NCBI RefSeq assembly: GCF_003391055.1
Contig: NZ_QUAJ01000002.1
Span: 1-64,000 of the forward strand
Length of the DNA stretch: 64,000 nt
Direction: 5' to 3'
Origin: Psychrilyobacter piezotolerans
GTDB lineage: Bacteria > Fusobacteriota > Fusobacteriia > Fusobacteriales > Fusobacteriaceae
The position numbers were made by a program, and so were the translations under genes. Positions 50,822-60,950 of the stretch are shown here, piece after piece. The first letter of the stretch is position 1, and each line of letters opens with the position of its first letter. Under the pieces are notes generated by a model that was not told the DNA's origin, did no database searches, and was given only the letters and a program-made list of their open reading frames with translations.

Positions 50822-52255
50822 ATGAACAAGAAAAAACATTTATCAGTAACAGCAATGGTTATGATCATCTTCGTAGCAGTTTTTGGATTTGGAAATATAG
50901 CCAACAATTTTAAGGCTAGCGGAACCGAATCAACATCAATGTTTGTTTTAGGAGCAATTATCTATTTTTTACCTATGTGTCTTATCATGTCTGAATTCGC
51001 ATCCTATGCAAAGGACAGAACTGGTGGGATCTATTCATGGATCGATATTGGTCTTGGAAAAAACGTAGCTTACTATGCTCTATGGTCTTATTTTGTAGCC
51101 AATATTTTCTATCTGCCTACTCTAGCATCAAGAGTACCTACTTATCTATCTTTTGCCTTTACCGGAGACGCAAATATAGGAAATTTTTCTATGGCTGTTA
51201 TGTCAGCAGGCTCCCTTATTGTGGCACTTCTCATAGGAATAAAATATGAGAATGGATTCAGTAAGATCTCTACACTTACGGGATATATATCTTTAATCGT
51301 AGCTGGTATATTTTTAGTAGGAGGTATAGGTACATATATGGGATTCTTTGGAACTCCTGCAACAGAATTGACTGTAAAATCCCTTATGATGCCTATAAAC
51401 ACCAAGGAAAGCTTAGGAAGTTTTCTTAGTACATTTGCATGGATAATATTTGCTTATGCTGGTTCTGAGCTGGTGGGGACCTATGTCGATAAAGTCGAGA
51501 AACCAGAAAGAGATTTTTCAAAAGGGTTACTCCTTTCAGCTTTACTAATCGGAATCTTATATGTGCTTGGTGTCATATCAATAGCTGCTTTTGGTACACC
51601 AGAAGATTACAGCAAGATCTCTCTTGTGAATTCTGTAATAAGTGGTTACGCATTTATGGGAACCGCCTTTGGACTAGGAGTATGGTTTGTTAAAATAATT
51701 GGACTTACTTATACAATAATTACTTTTGTAGCATTGGTACTATGGTCATTGGCCCTGTCTAAAGCAGTATTCAGTGAAGCTCCCAACGGAACTTTTCCTG
51801 CATGGATGACGAGAAAAACAAAAAATGGAGTTTTAAGAAACGCTCTTATATTTCAAACTGCACTATCATTTTTATTTATATTAATAACTACATTTGGTGG
51901 TAAGTCAGCAGGAGATCTTTATTATAAAATCTATGACATGTCTACCATGGCATTTACTTTACCCTACTTATTTTTAAGTGTCGCGTATATAAAATTTAGA
52001 AAAGATGGTCATAAATCACCATTCCAACTATGCAAAAATAACACACTGGCATGTATTGTAGGTGGTACAGTTGTGCTGCTTAATATAGCAGCTATTGTAT
52101 TCGCCGGATATGACCTGAGTATCCCTTTGGCAGAACAAATGGATGTTATTAAATTGTATTACGGTGGATTAGCAGTATTCCTGGCCATAGGTGCAGTTAT
52201 TAAGATGATCAAGTTTAAGGAAGAGGAGGCAGTGGCAGAAACCACAAATGCTTAA
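50822..52255 (+). CDS. APC-family amino acid permease (glutamate/GABA, YjeM-like)
   Basis: 477 residues with about twelve membrane helices. The first helix region MIIFVAVFGFGNIANNF and GGIYSWIDIGLGKN (~67-80) match the APC superfamily, with closest recalled likeness to YjeM/glutamate-GABA antiporters. It moves amino acids across the inner membrane; the substrate is a family-level guess. It has its own strong promoter and long leader and ends with a clear terminator (52330-52358), so it is a single-gene unit. A GGGGG site precedes the ATG. Confidence 0.9.
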   Translation: MNKKKHLSVTAMVMIIFVAVFGFGNIANNFKASGTESTSMFVLGAIIYFLPMCLIMSEFASYAKDRTGGIYSWIDIGLGKNVAYYALWSYFVANIFYLPTLASRVPTYLSFAFTGDANIGNFSMAVMSAGSLIVALLIGIKYENGFSKISTLTGYISLIVAGIFLVGGIGTYMGFFGTPATELTVKSLMMPINTKESLGSFLSTFAWIIFAYAGSELVGTYVDKVEKPERDFSKGLLLSALLIGILYVLGVISIAAFGTPEDYSKISLVNSVISGYAFMGTAFGLGVWFVKIIGLTYTIITFVALVLWSLALSKAVFSEAPNGTFPAWMTRKTKNGVLRNALIFQTALSFLFILITTFGGKSAGDLYYKIYDMSTMAFTLPYLFLSVAYIKFRKDGHKSPFQLCKNNTLACIVGGTVVLLNIAAIVFAGYDLSIPLAEQMDVIKLYYGGLAVFLAIGAVIKMIKFKEEEAVAETTNA

Positions 52256-52329
52256 TCAGTTTATTCTTTAGATTCATAATTATGTCTAACCTTTGATAGA
52301 TTATTATTTTGTCATAAATAAAATATTAA

Positions 52330-52358
52330 ATCCCCAATTTAATTGGGGATTTTTTTAT
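52330..52358 (+). terminator. Intrinsic terminator of the permease gene
   Basis: AAATCCCCAATT and AATTGGGGATTT arms are joined by T and followed by T7 and more T-rich sequence, about 75 bp after the stop. The symmetrical A and T tracts could also end folE transcripts on the minus strand. Confidence 0.92.
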
Positions 52359-52430
52359 TTTTATAAATTTATACCACGAATAAAAAAAATGAAACCTATT
52401 TCTAGATCTCATTTTTTAATTAATTTTGTC

Positions 52431-52991
52431 CTACATATGCTTTATCAGCGATAATCCTTCTTCCCTGGTTGCAAGGTTAGTTCTAAATATTCCCCTTACC
52501 CCAGATGTGATTGTCTTTGATCCTGTTTTTTGTATTCCCCTCATAGTCATACACATATGCTCTGCTTCTATTACAACCAACACTCCCTTTGCACTGAGTT
52601 TGCTCATTAAGGCTTCTACTATCTCACTGTTTAATCTCTCTTGAAGCTGGGGTTTTTTAGATGCCACATCCACTACTCTGGCTAATTTACTCAGTCCTGT
52701 TACTTTTCCGTCTTCTGGGATATAGGCTATGTGCACCTTTCCATAAAAGGGCAATAGGTGGTGTTCACACAATGAATAAAATTGAATATCCTTAACTAAC
52801 ACCATATCATTATGTTCCACATGGAAAAATACAGAGATTTCATCTGCCGGGTCCTTGTGTAATCCACCGCAAATTTCACCAAACATCCTGGCCACTCTAT
52901 CTGGAGTATCAATCAATCCCTCTCTATTTATATCTTCTCCCATACCTTCTAGGATTAATTTTACCCCGTCCATTATCTTCTTTTTATCCAT
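52431..52991 (-). CDS. folE: GTP cyclohydrolase I
   Basis: 186 residues from the ATG at 52991 ([10 protein letters not shown]), behind GAGGAGG; a longer frame from 53009 is less likely. The zinc-binding and catalytic residues are in [20 protein letters not shown] (~72-91) and [14 protein letters not shown] (~140-153). It converts GTP to dihydroneopterin triphosphate for folate (or queuosine) synthesis. It is the only minus-strand gene in the last 13 kb, divergent from hslU, and stands alone. Confidence 0.96.
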   Translation of the reverse strand: MDKKKIMDGVKLILEGMGEDINREGLIDTPDRVARMFGEICGGLHKDPADEISVFFHVEHNDMVLVKDIQFYSLCEHHLLPFYGKVHIAYIPEDGKVTGLSKLARVVDVASKKPQLQERLNSEIVEALMSKLSAKGVLVVIEAEHMCMTMRGIQKTGSKTITSGVRGIFRTNLATREEGLSLIKHM

Positions 52992-53221
52992 AAAAATCTG
53001 CCTCCTCACTTTCTAACTATTCTTTACAATGCTCATAAGGTATCCATAAATACACTTATATAGTTTTTTTATATTTTATCATATTTTTAGTTTAAAATCA
53101 CCAAAAATAACTCCCAGGCAGATTATACTCCCCTTAAAAAAAATTAAAATACCCGGCAAATTAAAAGTTTTTTTTCAGAGAAAAAAACACTTACATTTCC
53201 CCTTATATTATGACCCCTTTC

Positions 53222-53250
53222 TTGTAATAGCCAGATAAATAGTATATAAT
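53222..53250 (+). promoter_or_regulatory. Sigma-70 promoter of hslU
   Basis: TTGTAA (53222-53227) and a perfect TATAAT (53245-53250) are 17 bp apart, about 25 bp upstream of a GAGGAGG ribosome-binding site. The leader is therefore short. Confidence 0.75.
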
Positions 53251-53282
53251 ATGTCGTTAGACACTGTTATGAGGAGGAAAAA

Positions 53283-54602
53283 ATGAAGGAAAAATTAATC
53301 CCAAAAAAAATTGTAGAAGAATTAAATAAATATATAATTTCTCAAGAAGATGCAAAAAAAAATGTAGCTATTTCACTCAGAAATAGATACAGGAGGAAAC
53401 AGATTTCAGATATGAAGTTAAAAAATGAAATTACTCCTAAAAACATAATCTTAATAGGACCTACAGGTGTTGGTAAAACTGAGATTGCCAGAAGATTAGC
53501 AACTATTACAGATTCCCCATTTATCAAAGTGGAAGCTACTAAATACACCGAAGTAGGATATGTAGGAAAAGATGTGGAATCCATGATAAAGGATCTTGTT
53601 TCCATTACCTTTAATAAATTAAAGGTAAAAAAGATAGAAACATTGAAAGAAAAATATCAGGAAGTTACCTTCCTTAAGGTAGCTAAACTTATAAAACCTT
53701 ATGGTACGATCAACCCTGATGAAAAAAACATCTTATTGGATGAAGTGAAATCCGGGAAATATGACGATCAGGAAATTGAGGTTGAAAAACACCAAAATTC
53801 CGATGCTCCAATGGTTGAAGTTTTTGCCACTGGAAATGAACCCGATGAAGATGGTGTAAAGGGTATTATCGATAATATTATGAGTTCTTTTCCCGGCGGA
53901 AAGAAAAAAATAGTTAAGATGAGTGTCAAAAATGCCATCGAATATTTTTTACGAACTGAAATCGAACAAAATATAGACCTGGAAGAATTAAAACCCTTAG
54001 CCATCGAAAAAGTCGAGGAGGATGGAATAGTCTTTATAGATGAGATCGATAAGATTGCAGAAAGGGAAGGCAGTAACAGTGAGGTCTCGCGTCAAGGTGT
54101 TCAAAGGGACATCCTGCCAATAATCGAAGGTACCACTGTTATGACAAAATACGGTTCTGTCCGGACAGAACATATTTTATTTATTGCGGCGGGAGCTTTT
54201 ACCCAGGCCAGTCCCAGTGATTTAATGCCTGAATTACAGGGAAGATTCCCTATAAAAGTAAGGTTAAATACTTTAAATAAGGATGATTTTGTAAAAATTT
54301 TGACCGAGATAGACTTTAACTTATTGACTCAATATAGGGAGTTATTAAAGACCGATAAGGTTAACTTGAGTTTTACCAAGGGTGCTATAGAGGAAATAGC
54401 AGAGATAGCTATCGATCTCAATGAGGAAATAGAAAACATAGGTGCCAGAAGGTTAGCTGGTGTTATTGAAAAAATCTTAAACGATATAATGTTTGAAGCA
54501 CCATATGAAAAACAAACCACTATAAAGATAGGAAAGAAAGATGTTGTTAAAATATTTAATTATGATTTTGTAGAGGAAAACTTGGATAATTATATTCTCT
54601 AA
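53283..54602 (+). CDS. hslU: ATP-dependent protease ATPase subunit HslU
   Basis: 439 residues (E. coli 443). Walker A GPTGVGKTE (~61-69), the substrate-gripping pore motif GYVG (~94-97), an I-domain (~110-230), Walker B IVFIDEIDKIA (~250-260) and the sensor-2 NIGARRL. The C-terminal tail ends DNYIL, like the HslU tails that insert into HslV. HslU unfolds proteins and feeds them to the HslV peptidase. No hslV is adjacent, although hslV-hslU pairs are typical; it has its own promoter and a strong hairpin after it. Confidence 0.94.
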   Translation: MKEKLIPKKIVEELNKYIISQEDAKKNVAISLRNRYRRKQISDMKLKNEITPKNIILIGPTGVGKTEIARRLATITDSPFIKVEATKYTEVGYVGKDVESMIKDLVSITFNKLKVKKIETLKEKYQEVTFLKVAKLIKPYGTINPDEKNILLDEVKSGKYDDQEIEVEKHQNSDAPMVEVFATGNEPDEDGVKGIIDNIMSSFPGGKKKIVKMSVKNAIEYFLRTEIEQNIDLEELKPLAIEKVEEDGIVFIDEIDKIAEREGSNSEVSRQGVQRDILPIIEGTTVMTKYGSVRTEHILFIAAGAFTQASPSDLMPELQGRFPIKVRLNTLNKDDFVKILTEIDFNLLTQYRELLKTDKVNLSFTKGAIEEIAEIAIDLNEEIENIGARRLAGVIEKILNDIMFEAPYEKQTTIKIGKKDVVKIFNYDFVEENLDNYIL

Positions 54603-54612
54603 GATAAAACAC

Positions 54613-54655
54613 TTTGACACAGATATCACAGATTAATAGTGATATCTGTGTCAAA
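54613..54655. terminator. Hairpin terminator after hslU (CACAGAT-type repeat)
   Basis: TTTGACACAGATATCAC and GTGATATCTGTGTCAAA form perfect 17-bp arms around AGATTAATA. The sequence matches the CACAGAT/TGTCAAA repeat fragments near 61930-61965, so a dispersed repeat may have become the terminator. Confidence 0.75.
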
Positions 54656-54707
54656 ATATATAGTGTAAATTGGTGGCAAAAAAGTAAAAAGTAAAAGTGA
54701 GGAAAAT

Positions 54708-57700
54708 ATGTATTTAAAATGTATAGAAATAGATGGATTTAAATCCTTTGCAGATAAGATAAAACTTGATTTTGATATGGGAATAACCTCTATCGTAGGA
54801 CCCAATGGAAGTGGGAAATCTAATATACTAGATGCTATCCTGTGGGTATTAGGAGAACAATCCTATAAAAATATAAGAGCTAAAGAAAGCAGCGACGTAA
54901 TATTTTCCGGAGGAAAAAATAAAAAACCTAGAAATACTGCTACTGTATCCCTTTATATAGATAACGAAGACAAAACTTTAGAGATAGATGATGAAGTTGT
55001 TAAAGTAACAAGAAAGATCAATAAAAAAAGTGAAAATGAATACTATATAAACGATCAGAGATGCAGATTGAAAGATATCAATGAATTATTTCTAGATACA
55101 GGTGTAGGGAAAAGTGCCTATTCTGTAATTGGGCAGGGAAAGGTTGAAAAGATAATCAGTGCCTCCAATAAAGAGATCAAAAGTATTATTGAGGAAGCTG
55201 CCGGGATAAAAAAAATTAAGCTTCGTAAGGATGAAGCTATAAAAAAACTTTCTAAGGTGGAATTAGAAACCGACAAAATAAACCTTATTGTCAATGAATT
55301 GGAGGAGAATAAGGATAAAATTGGAAAACAAGCTGAAAAAGCTATTAAATATAAAAAATTAGATGAGGAAGTAAATACTTTAAAAAAATCCATCTACTTA
55401 GAAGAACATCGAGTCAATCAAAAAATTGTAGATGAACTCTCTAAACAAAAACACAATTCCAGCCTTATCTTAAAGGAACTTGAAAAAAGTTTTACAGAAA
55501 AGGAAGCTGCTCTGGAAGAGGTCAATAATAAAAGAAACCTCCTCAGCGATGAGATCAATACACTGACCGATAAAAACATCGACTTAAAGAAAGATGTGGA
55601 TAAATTAGTCAACGATAAAGTTTTATATGGGGAAAGGATCAAGGGATTCAACCGTGAGATCTCCAGTAAAAAAGAAAATTTAGAAATTTTAGAGGGGAAA
55701 CTAAAGGATCAAATCAATGAACTGGATAGATTGAACTCTAAAAAAGATGTTGTTTTGGAGCAGTTAAAAGATCTGGAAGGGGACAACTTAAAGTATGAAA
55801 AACAAATAGGTGAATTTGAAGTCCTCCAAAGGGATCTGGAGATCGAGATCGGAGTACAAAAAGAACACGTTATGGATTCTGAAGTAGGCAGATTAAAATT
55901 AATCGCTGAAATAGAAAACTCTGAAAAAAGAACCAAGAGCAGTGCCAATAAGATCCGTGGATTAGACGAAGAAACCCTGGAATACAGCAAAAAAATTGAA
56001 AAATTAACTGCTGAATTAAACCAATTGGAAACCAAACAAAAAAATATCCAGATAGAGATAAAAAAAATAGACGATACCATAGAAGATGCTGAAAAACAAA
56101 TAGACATCCTCAGTCAAAAGATGAATGAAATCTACGATGAAAGGAAAGAGGTGGCTTATAACTTAAGCCGGCAGGGTGCAAAATTAGAAAATCTAAAAAA
56201 ATTAGAAGCTAACAACGAAGGTTTTTTTAAAGGGGTAAAAGCTGTTTTAAATGCCGATATTCCTGGGGTAGATGGAGCTTTTATCAGTCTTATCGATATC
56301 CCGGAACATCTGGAAGCTGCTATAGAGTCAGCTGTCAGCGGATCGCTGCAGGATATTGTTGTAAAAGACAGCGGGGTAGCTAAAAAATGTATCTCCTACC
56401 TGAAACAATCAAAGGTCGGCAGAGCTTCATTTTTAGCCTTTGACAGTATAAAGTTAAACAATTCTAAAAAGGCAATCTCACAAGATGGTGTCTTGGGATA
56501 TGCCAGCGATCTGGTAGGCTATGATTCCATCTACAATAAACCTGTAGAATTTGTATTGGGAAATCTCCTGGTAGTTAAATCTACAGATGTTGCCCTGAAG
56601 ATATCTAAAGATAACCTCCATCGTGGAAATATCGTTACCCTGGGCGGAGAGCTTATCTCCGGCAGGGGGCGTATCACTGGTGGACAGCATATAAAATCTG
56701 CCAGTTCAATTATTTTTGAAAGAAAAAAAGATATAAAGAAACTGGAAAAGGTAGTAAGTGAATTGGATAAAAAACATAAAGAATTAGACGATTCATATAA
56801 TGGGTACTCCAAAAAGATGGATGAGTATGAGAAAAAATTAGAAAACATAGATGACCTCAAGGTTGCCAAAGAAGACTCCTCCCGGGAAATTTCAAGAAAT
56901 CATGCAGATCTCACAGACAGACATAGAAAAGAAGTAAAAAAATTAAAGATTATAGAGATGGAAAAAATTGAAGAAACAAATTATATAAATGAATATAATA
57001 AACAACTGGAAAATGCCACTACCCAAAGGTTTGACATTGAGGAGTTTTTAAAAAAATCTAAAGACCGATTGGCAGAAAACAATAAAAAATTAATCACTCT
57101 CAAGATGGAGATAGAATCAATTAATAAATCCTATTCCAATATAAAGATAAATTATTTAAATAAGAAGGAACAGATTAAGCAGCTTGAAAGGGAGATCCAA
57201 AGAAATACAGGATTCTTTGAGGAGTTCAAAACTGAAAATAAAAAAACTGTGCTGGAAATCGATAAACTTAACCAGGATATAATCAAGTTAGGTGATAGAT
57301 TAAATAATATACAGAAGGAATTTCACAATGAAAATGTAAGGTATGAGAAAGAATTTTTGGAGATTAAAGAGAAGAAAAAACTCCAGGAAGAACTGGAAGC
57401 ATTGGAAAAAAAGGAAATTTTAGCTGTTAAAAATATTGAAAAAGATCTTATCTTAGGGGAGAACAAAATAAAAATTCTCATTGAAAAATTAGAAAAAACT
57501 ATAGGCTGGGTTGCTCAAATAGAGGAAAAACTAGCTGTTTTAGTAGATATAAAAGAGACTCCTCTGGATTCAACTATTGCAGAATCTAAGGATATCCTCT
57601 TCCGTTTAGAAGCAAGACTCAAGGGATTAGGCCTGGTCAACCTATTGGCCATCGAAGAATTTACCGAACTCACAAAAAAATATGAGTTTATAACATCCCA

Positions 57701-58220
57701 GAGGGATGATCTTATTGTCAGCAAAAAATCTCTTTTAAAGTTAGTTGAAGATATCGAAAAAATCATCGAGACTAAGTTTTATAGTGCATATAAGGAGATC
57801 GATAAAAACTTCGAATATATGTGTAAGGAGGTCTTAAATAATTCCATGGGTAGATTGCAGCTGGTTGATAATGAAAATATCCTTGAAAGTGGTATCGACT
57901 TAATGGTAAAATTTAAGAATAAAAAATCTCAATCTATCACTTTACTCTCTGGCGGGGAAAAATCAATGGTAGCCATTGCATTTATTATGGCTCTATTTAT
58001 GTACAAACCCAGCCCATTTACTTTCTTTGATGAGATTGAAGCAGCACTGGATGAGACCAACATAAAAAAACTTATCAGTAAATTAAAGGAATTTACCGAT
58101 AGATCACAGTTTATTTTGATTACGCATAACAAAGAAACTATGAGACGATCCGATACCCTGTATGGTGTTACTATGAATAAGGAATTAGGAGAATCTAAAT
58201 TAATATCGGTAAGTGTATAA
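54708..58220 (+). CDS. smc: Chromosome segregation protein SMC
   Basis: 1170 residues, full-length. Head N-part with FKSFADKIKLDF and Walker A GPNGSGKSNILDAILWVLGEQ (~32-52), a long coiled coil (~170-500), hinge (~510-650, around DIPGVDGAFISLIDIPEH and GNIVTLGGELISGRGRITGG), the returning coil (~670-1020), then signature LLSGGEKSMVAIAF (~1070-1084) and Walker B FTFFDEIEAALDETN. It condenses and organises the chromosome with ScpA and ScpB (scpB at 43339). It begins the smc-ATPase-lpxK-unknown run. Confidence 0.97.
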   Translation: MYLKCIEIDGFKSFADKIKLDFDMGITSIVGPNGSGKSNILDAILWVLGEQSYKNIRAKESSDVIFSGGKNKKPRNTATVSLYIDNEDKTLEIDDEVVKVTRKINKKSENEYYINDQRCRLKDINELFLDTGVGKSAYSVIGQGKVEKIISASNKEIKSIIEEAAGIKKIKLRKDEAIKKLSKVELETDKINLIVNELEENKDKIGKQAEKAIKYKKLDEEVNTLKKSIYLEEHRVNQKIVDELSKQKHNSSLILKELEKSFTEKEAALEEVNNKRNLLSDEINTLTDKNIDLKKDVDKLVNDKVLYGERIKGFNREISSKKENLEILEGKLKDQINELDRLNSKKDVVLEQLKDLEGDNLKYEKQIGEFEVLQRDLEIEIGVQKEHVMDSEVGRLKLIAEIENSEKRTKSSANKIRGLDEETLEYSKKIEKLTAELNQLETKQKNIQIEIKKIDDTIEDAEKQIDILSQKMNEIYDERKEVAYNLSRQGAKLENLKKLEANNEGFFKGVKAVLNADIPGVDGAFISLIDIPEHLEAAIESAVSGSLQDIVVKDSGVAKKCISYLKQSKVGRASFLAFDSIKLNNSKKAISQDGVLGYASDLVGYDSIYNKPVEFVLGNLLVVKSTDVALKISKDNLHRGNIVTLGGELISGRGRITGGQHIKSASSIIFERKKDIKKLEKVVSELDKKHKELDDSYNGYSKKMDEYEKKLENIDDLKVAKEDSSREISRNHADLTDRHRKEVKKLKIIEMEKIEETNYINEYNKQLENATTQRFDIEEFLKKSKDRLAENNKKLITLKMEIESINKSYSNIKINYLNKKEQIKQLEREIQRNTGFFEEFKTENKKTVLEIDKLNQDIIKLGDRLNNIQKEFHNENVRYEKEFLEIKEKKKLQEELEALEKKEILAVKNIEKDLILGENKIKILIEKLEKTIGWVAQIEEKLAVLVDIKETPLDSTIAESKDILFRLEARLKGLGLVNLLAIEEFTELTKKYEFITSQRDDLIVSKKSLLKLVEDIEKIIETKFYSAYKEIDKNFEYMCKEVLNNSMGRLQLVDNENILESGIDLMVKFKNKKSQSITLLSGGEKSMVAIAFIMALFMYKPSPFTFFDEIEAALDETNIKKLISKLKEFTDRSQFILITHNKETMRRSDTLYGVTMNKELGESKLISVSV

Positions 58221-58232
58221 AAGAGAGGTAGA

Positions 58233-59912
58233 ATGAAAAAATTAAAAGAGGCATTAAATAAATTGGATGGAAAGAGTTATGGCGGTTATAAGGAGATCAG
58301 GGGGAGGTATAATTTTATAGATTATACCTTTGAAATCCTGAGAGTTCAGGGAGACCCCTTTGCCTCTCCATCACTTTTTTCTGTAGAGATAGAACTGTTA
58401 AAATACGGTTATTCAAAGGATTATTATGATAACCCCAGTAAAAAAGTTGCCTTTGAGGACTATATCTTAAGAAAATTAAATAAGTTGATCTTAAAATTAG
58501 GAAAAAGATCCGGTTCGGGAAAAAGCGGGCAGCTAAATATCCTTTCTCCTAAACAGGAAATTTTAAAGAGATCGGCTGTTGAGATCATCGGTGATACCCT
58601 GGTCGTAAAATTTTACGGGGGGCTCCCTGCCAACGGCAGAAGGATTGCCAGCAGGGGAGCTGTTATGATGATCTTTAATGAGATACCTAAAATCTCTAAA
58701 GAACTGGAAATTAATAATGTAGGTTTAGAAAAATTGCAACAGCATATAAAAACTAATTTGAAATCCGACTCCATAAGACGTGCCATAAAAAAAGAAAATT
58801 TAATAGTTTTCATAGAGAATAATTCAAACTTAGCCAGAATGAGCTCCATCGATGACAGGGTTTTAAAGGATGGAATACCATTTAATGCCCCTAAATCTCT
58901 GCAGGTTACCCTCCACCTTGACAATGGTGACGTTGTCACTGGAATGGGGATACAGAAGGGAATTACCGTAATTACCGGTGGCGGTTTCCACGGAAAGTCT
59001 ACCTTACTGACTGCCATTGAAAAAGGTGTGTACAACCACATCTTAGGAGATGGTCGTGAAGGTGTCATCACCCACAGGGATACCGTAAAAATCCGGGCTG
59101 AAGACGGCAGGTGGATAAGCGGGCTGGATATCAGTAACTTTATAAATAACCTCCCCCATAAAAAAGATACCCGTAATTTTACTACTGCAAATGCCAGTGG
59201 TTCCACATCTCAGGCTGCCAATATAATGGAAGCTTTGGAATTAGGAGCGACTACCCTCCTCATCGATGAGGATACCACTGCTACAAACTTTATGGTGAGA
59301 GATCGAAAGATCCAGGAATTAATCTCCCATAAAAAGGAACCTATCACCCCATTTATCGAAAGAATCGAGTCTATGAAGGCTCGTGATATTTCTGTTATAA
59401 TTGTTGTGGGAGGGTTAGGAGATTATTTTTCCATGGCAGACAGAGTTATTATGTTAGATGAATATAACCTTATAGATGTCACTGAAAAAGCAAAAATCAT
59501 CGATAAAAAATTTGAAAATTTAAATGTCAGAGGTGTTACTGAAAAATTTAATATCCCTTTTAGGAGAGTAGATTCCCGGAAAACAAAAAAATTATTCACC
59601 TCAGACCGTTGTAAGGTAAAGACCAGGGAATTAGATGAACTCCTCATAGACAGGGAGAGCATCGATATCCGTTATTTAGAACAATATGTTGAAAATGCTC
59701 AGGTAACATTCACCGGGGAGATCATCAGAAAGATATTTTCTCAGGATAAATATGAAACTTTTAAAGAAAAATTAGAAAATTTACAGGCAGAGATCGATAA
59801 AAATAATTTAAGTAAACTACTAAAAAGTAATAGCGGCAGTCTGGTTGAAGCCAGGAAATATGAGATTGCAGGTGCTGTTACCAGGTTACGTAAAGATATA
59901 TTTGAAAAATAG
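58233..59912 (+). CDS. Predicted ATPase of the ABC class (COG3044)
   Basis: 559 residues. Walker A-like GGGFHGKSTLLTAIEKG (~250-266), the unusual signature ASGSTSQAANIMEALELGATTLLIDEDTTATNFM (~325-358, with the Walker B acids in LLIDED), and FYGGLPANGRRI near 130 are typical of this poorly studied family. No membrane segment or transporter partner is present, so it is not an ordinary ABC transporter. The role is unknown. It lies 12 bp after smc and its end overlaps the possible long reading of lpxK but not the preferred start. Confidence 0.88.
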   Translation: MKKLKEALNKLDGKSYGGYKEIRGRYNFIDYTFEILRVQGDPFASPSLFSVEIELLKYGYSKDYYDNPSKKVAFEDYILRKLNKLILKLGKRSGSGKSGQLNILSPKQEILKRSAVEIIGDTLVVKFYGGLPANGRRIASRGAVMMIFNEIPKISKELEINNVGLEKLQQHIKTNLKSDSIRRAIKKENLIVFIENNSNLARMSSIDDRVLKDGIPFNAPKSLQVTLHLDNGDVVTGMGIQKGITVITGGGFHGKSTLLTAIEKGVYNHILGDGREGVITHRDTVKIRAEDGRWISGLDISNFINNLPHKKDTRNFTTANASGSTSQAANIMEALELGATTLLIDEDTTATNFMVRDRKIQELISHKKEPITPFIERIESMKARDISVIIVVGGLGDYFSMADRVIMLDEYNLIDVTEKAKIIDKKFENLNVRGVTEKFNIPFRRVDSRKTKKLFTSDRCKVKTRELDELLIDRESIDIRYLEQYVENAQVTFTGEIIRKIFSQDKYETFKEKLENLQAEIDKNNLSKLLKSNSGSLVEARKYEIAGAVTRLRKDIFEK

Positions 59913-59952
59913 TTATTATGAACAAAAAAAAATAGTCGAAAAGAGGAATGAC

Positions 59953-60942
59953 ATGGAACTTTTAGCGTACCTATATCATTTAATAACAAATTTCAGAAAT
60001 AGATTATATGACAAAAAGATCTTTAAGTCTAAAAAAATAGACGATATAGAGATTTTTTGTGTTGGAAACATTACAGTAGGAGGGACAGGAAAAACCCCTA
60101 CCGTACAATATCTAGTTCAAAAATTTTTAGATGAGGGAAAAAAAGTCGCCATAGTATCTAGAGGGTATAAGGGAAAAAGAAAAATTGACCCCATGATCGT
60201 TAGTGATGGAAAAAATATTTTTGCAACAACAAAAGAAAGCGGCGATGAGCCTCTTTTGCATGCTATAAATACAAAGGTTCCAATAATTGTAGGCCGGGAT
60301 AGATATTCCGCCTGTATGTTAGCCAAAGAAAACTTTGATATAGATACAATTGTATTAGATGACGGCTATCAGCATAGGAAACTAGAAAGAGACTGCAATA
60401 TTGTTTTAATAGATGCTACCAACCCATTTGGCGGCGGGAGACTTCTGCCACTTGGAACACTCAGGGAAGATTTAAGACAACTTAAAAGAGCAGATGAATT
60501 TATCATTACTAAAGCTGATCTTGTAGATGATAGAGAGATAAAAAAGATCAAGAAATATCTGTCTAAATACAAGAAAAATATCTCAGTGGCCAAATATGGT
60601 GTAGTTTCTTTAAAGGATCTCAAGGGAGATAGAAAACCTCTTTTTTGGGTAAATAAAAAAAAGGTCTTATTATTTAGCGGGTTAGCTAATCCCCTGAATT
60701 TTGAAAAAACCGTGATTTCTCTTATGCCTTCTGCAACTGACAGGATGGACTTTTTGGATCACCATAATTTTAAAGAAAGAGATTTCAAAAAAATAATGAA
60801 AAGAGCAGATGAAATGGGTGCAGACTTTATAATAACTACAGAAAAAGATATTGTAAAACTCCCGCAGAATTTTCATATGCCGAGAACGTATGTACTGAAA
60901 GTAGAATTAACTATGTTAGAAGATAACCTGTTTCAACAGTAG
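59953..60942 (+). CDS. lpxK: Tetraacyldisaccharide 4'-kinase
   Basis: 329 residues from the ATG at 59953 (MELLAYLYHLI), with AGAGGA 7 nt upstream; a longer frame overlapping the ATPase gene is not needed. Walker A VGNITVGGTGKTP (~38-50), SRGYKG (~70-75), the acidic VLDDGYQHRKLERD (~137-150) and FGGGRLLPLGTLRE (~158-171) are LpxK hallmarks. It phosphorylates the lipid A precursor at the 4' position, so the organism makes lipopolysaccharide or lipooligosaccharide. The N-terminal helix anchors it to the inner membrane. Confidence 0.95.
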   Translation: MELLAYLYHLITNFRNRLYDKKIFKSKKIDDIEIFCVGNITVGGTGKTPTVQYLVQKFLDEGKKVAIVSRGYKGKRKIDPMIVSDGKNIFATTKESGDEPLLHAINTKVPIIVGRDRYSACMLAKENFDIDTIVLDDGYQHRKLERDCNIVLIDATNPFGGGRLLPLGTLREDLRQLKRADEFIITKADLVDDREIKKIKKYLSKYKKNISVAKYGVVSLKDLKGDRKPLFWVNKKKVLLFSGLANPLNFEKTVISLMPSATDRMDFLDHHNFKERDFKKIMKRADEMGADFIITTEKDIVKLPQNFHMPRTYVLKVELTMLEDNLFQQ

Positions 60943-60950
60943 GAGGAATA

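Noticed and set aside
58613-59206. 197-codon minus-strand open frame
   Set aside because: It is antisense to the well-supported COG3044 ATPase gene, with no recognisable domain or start signal.
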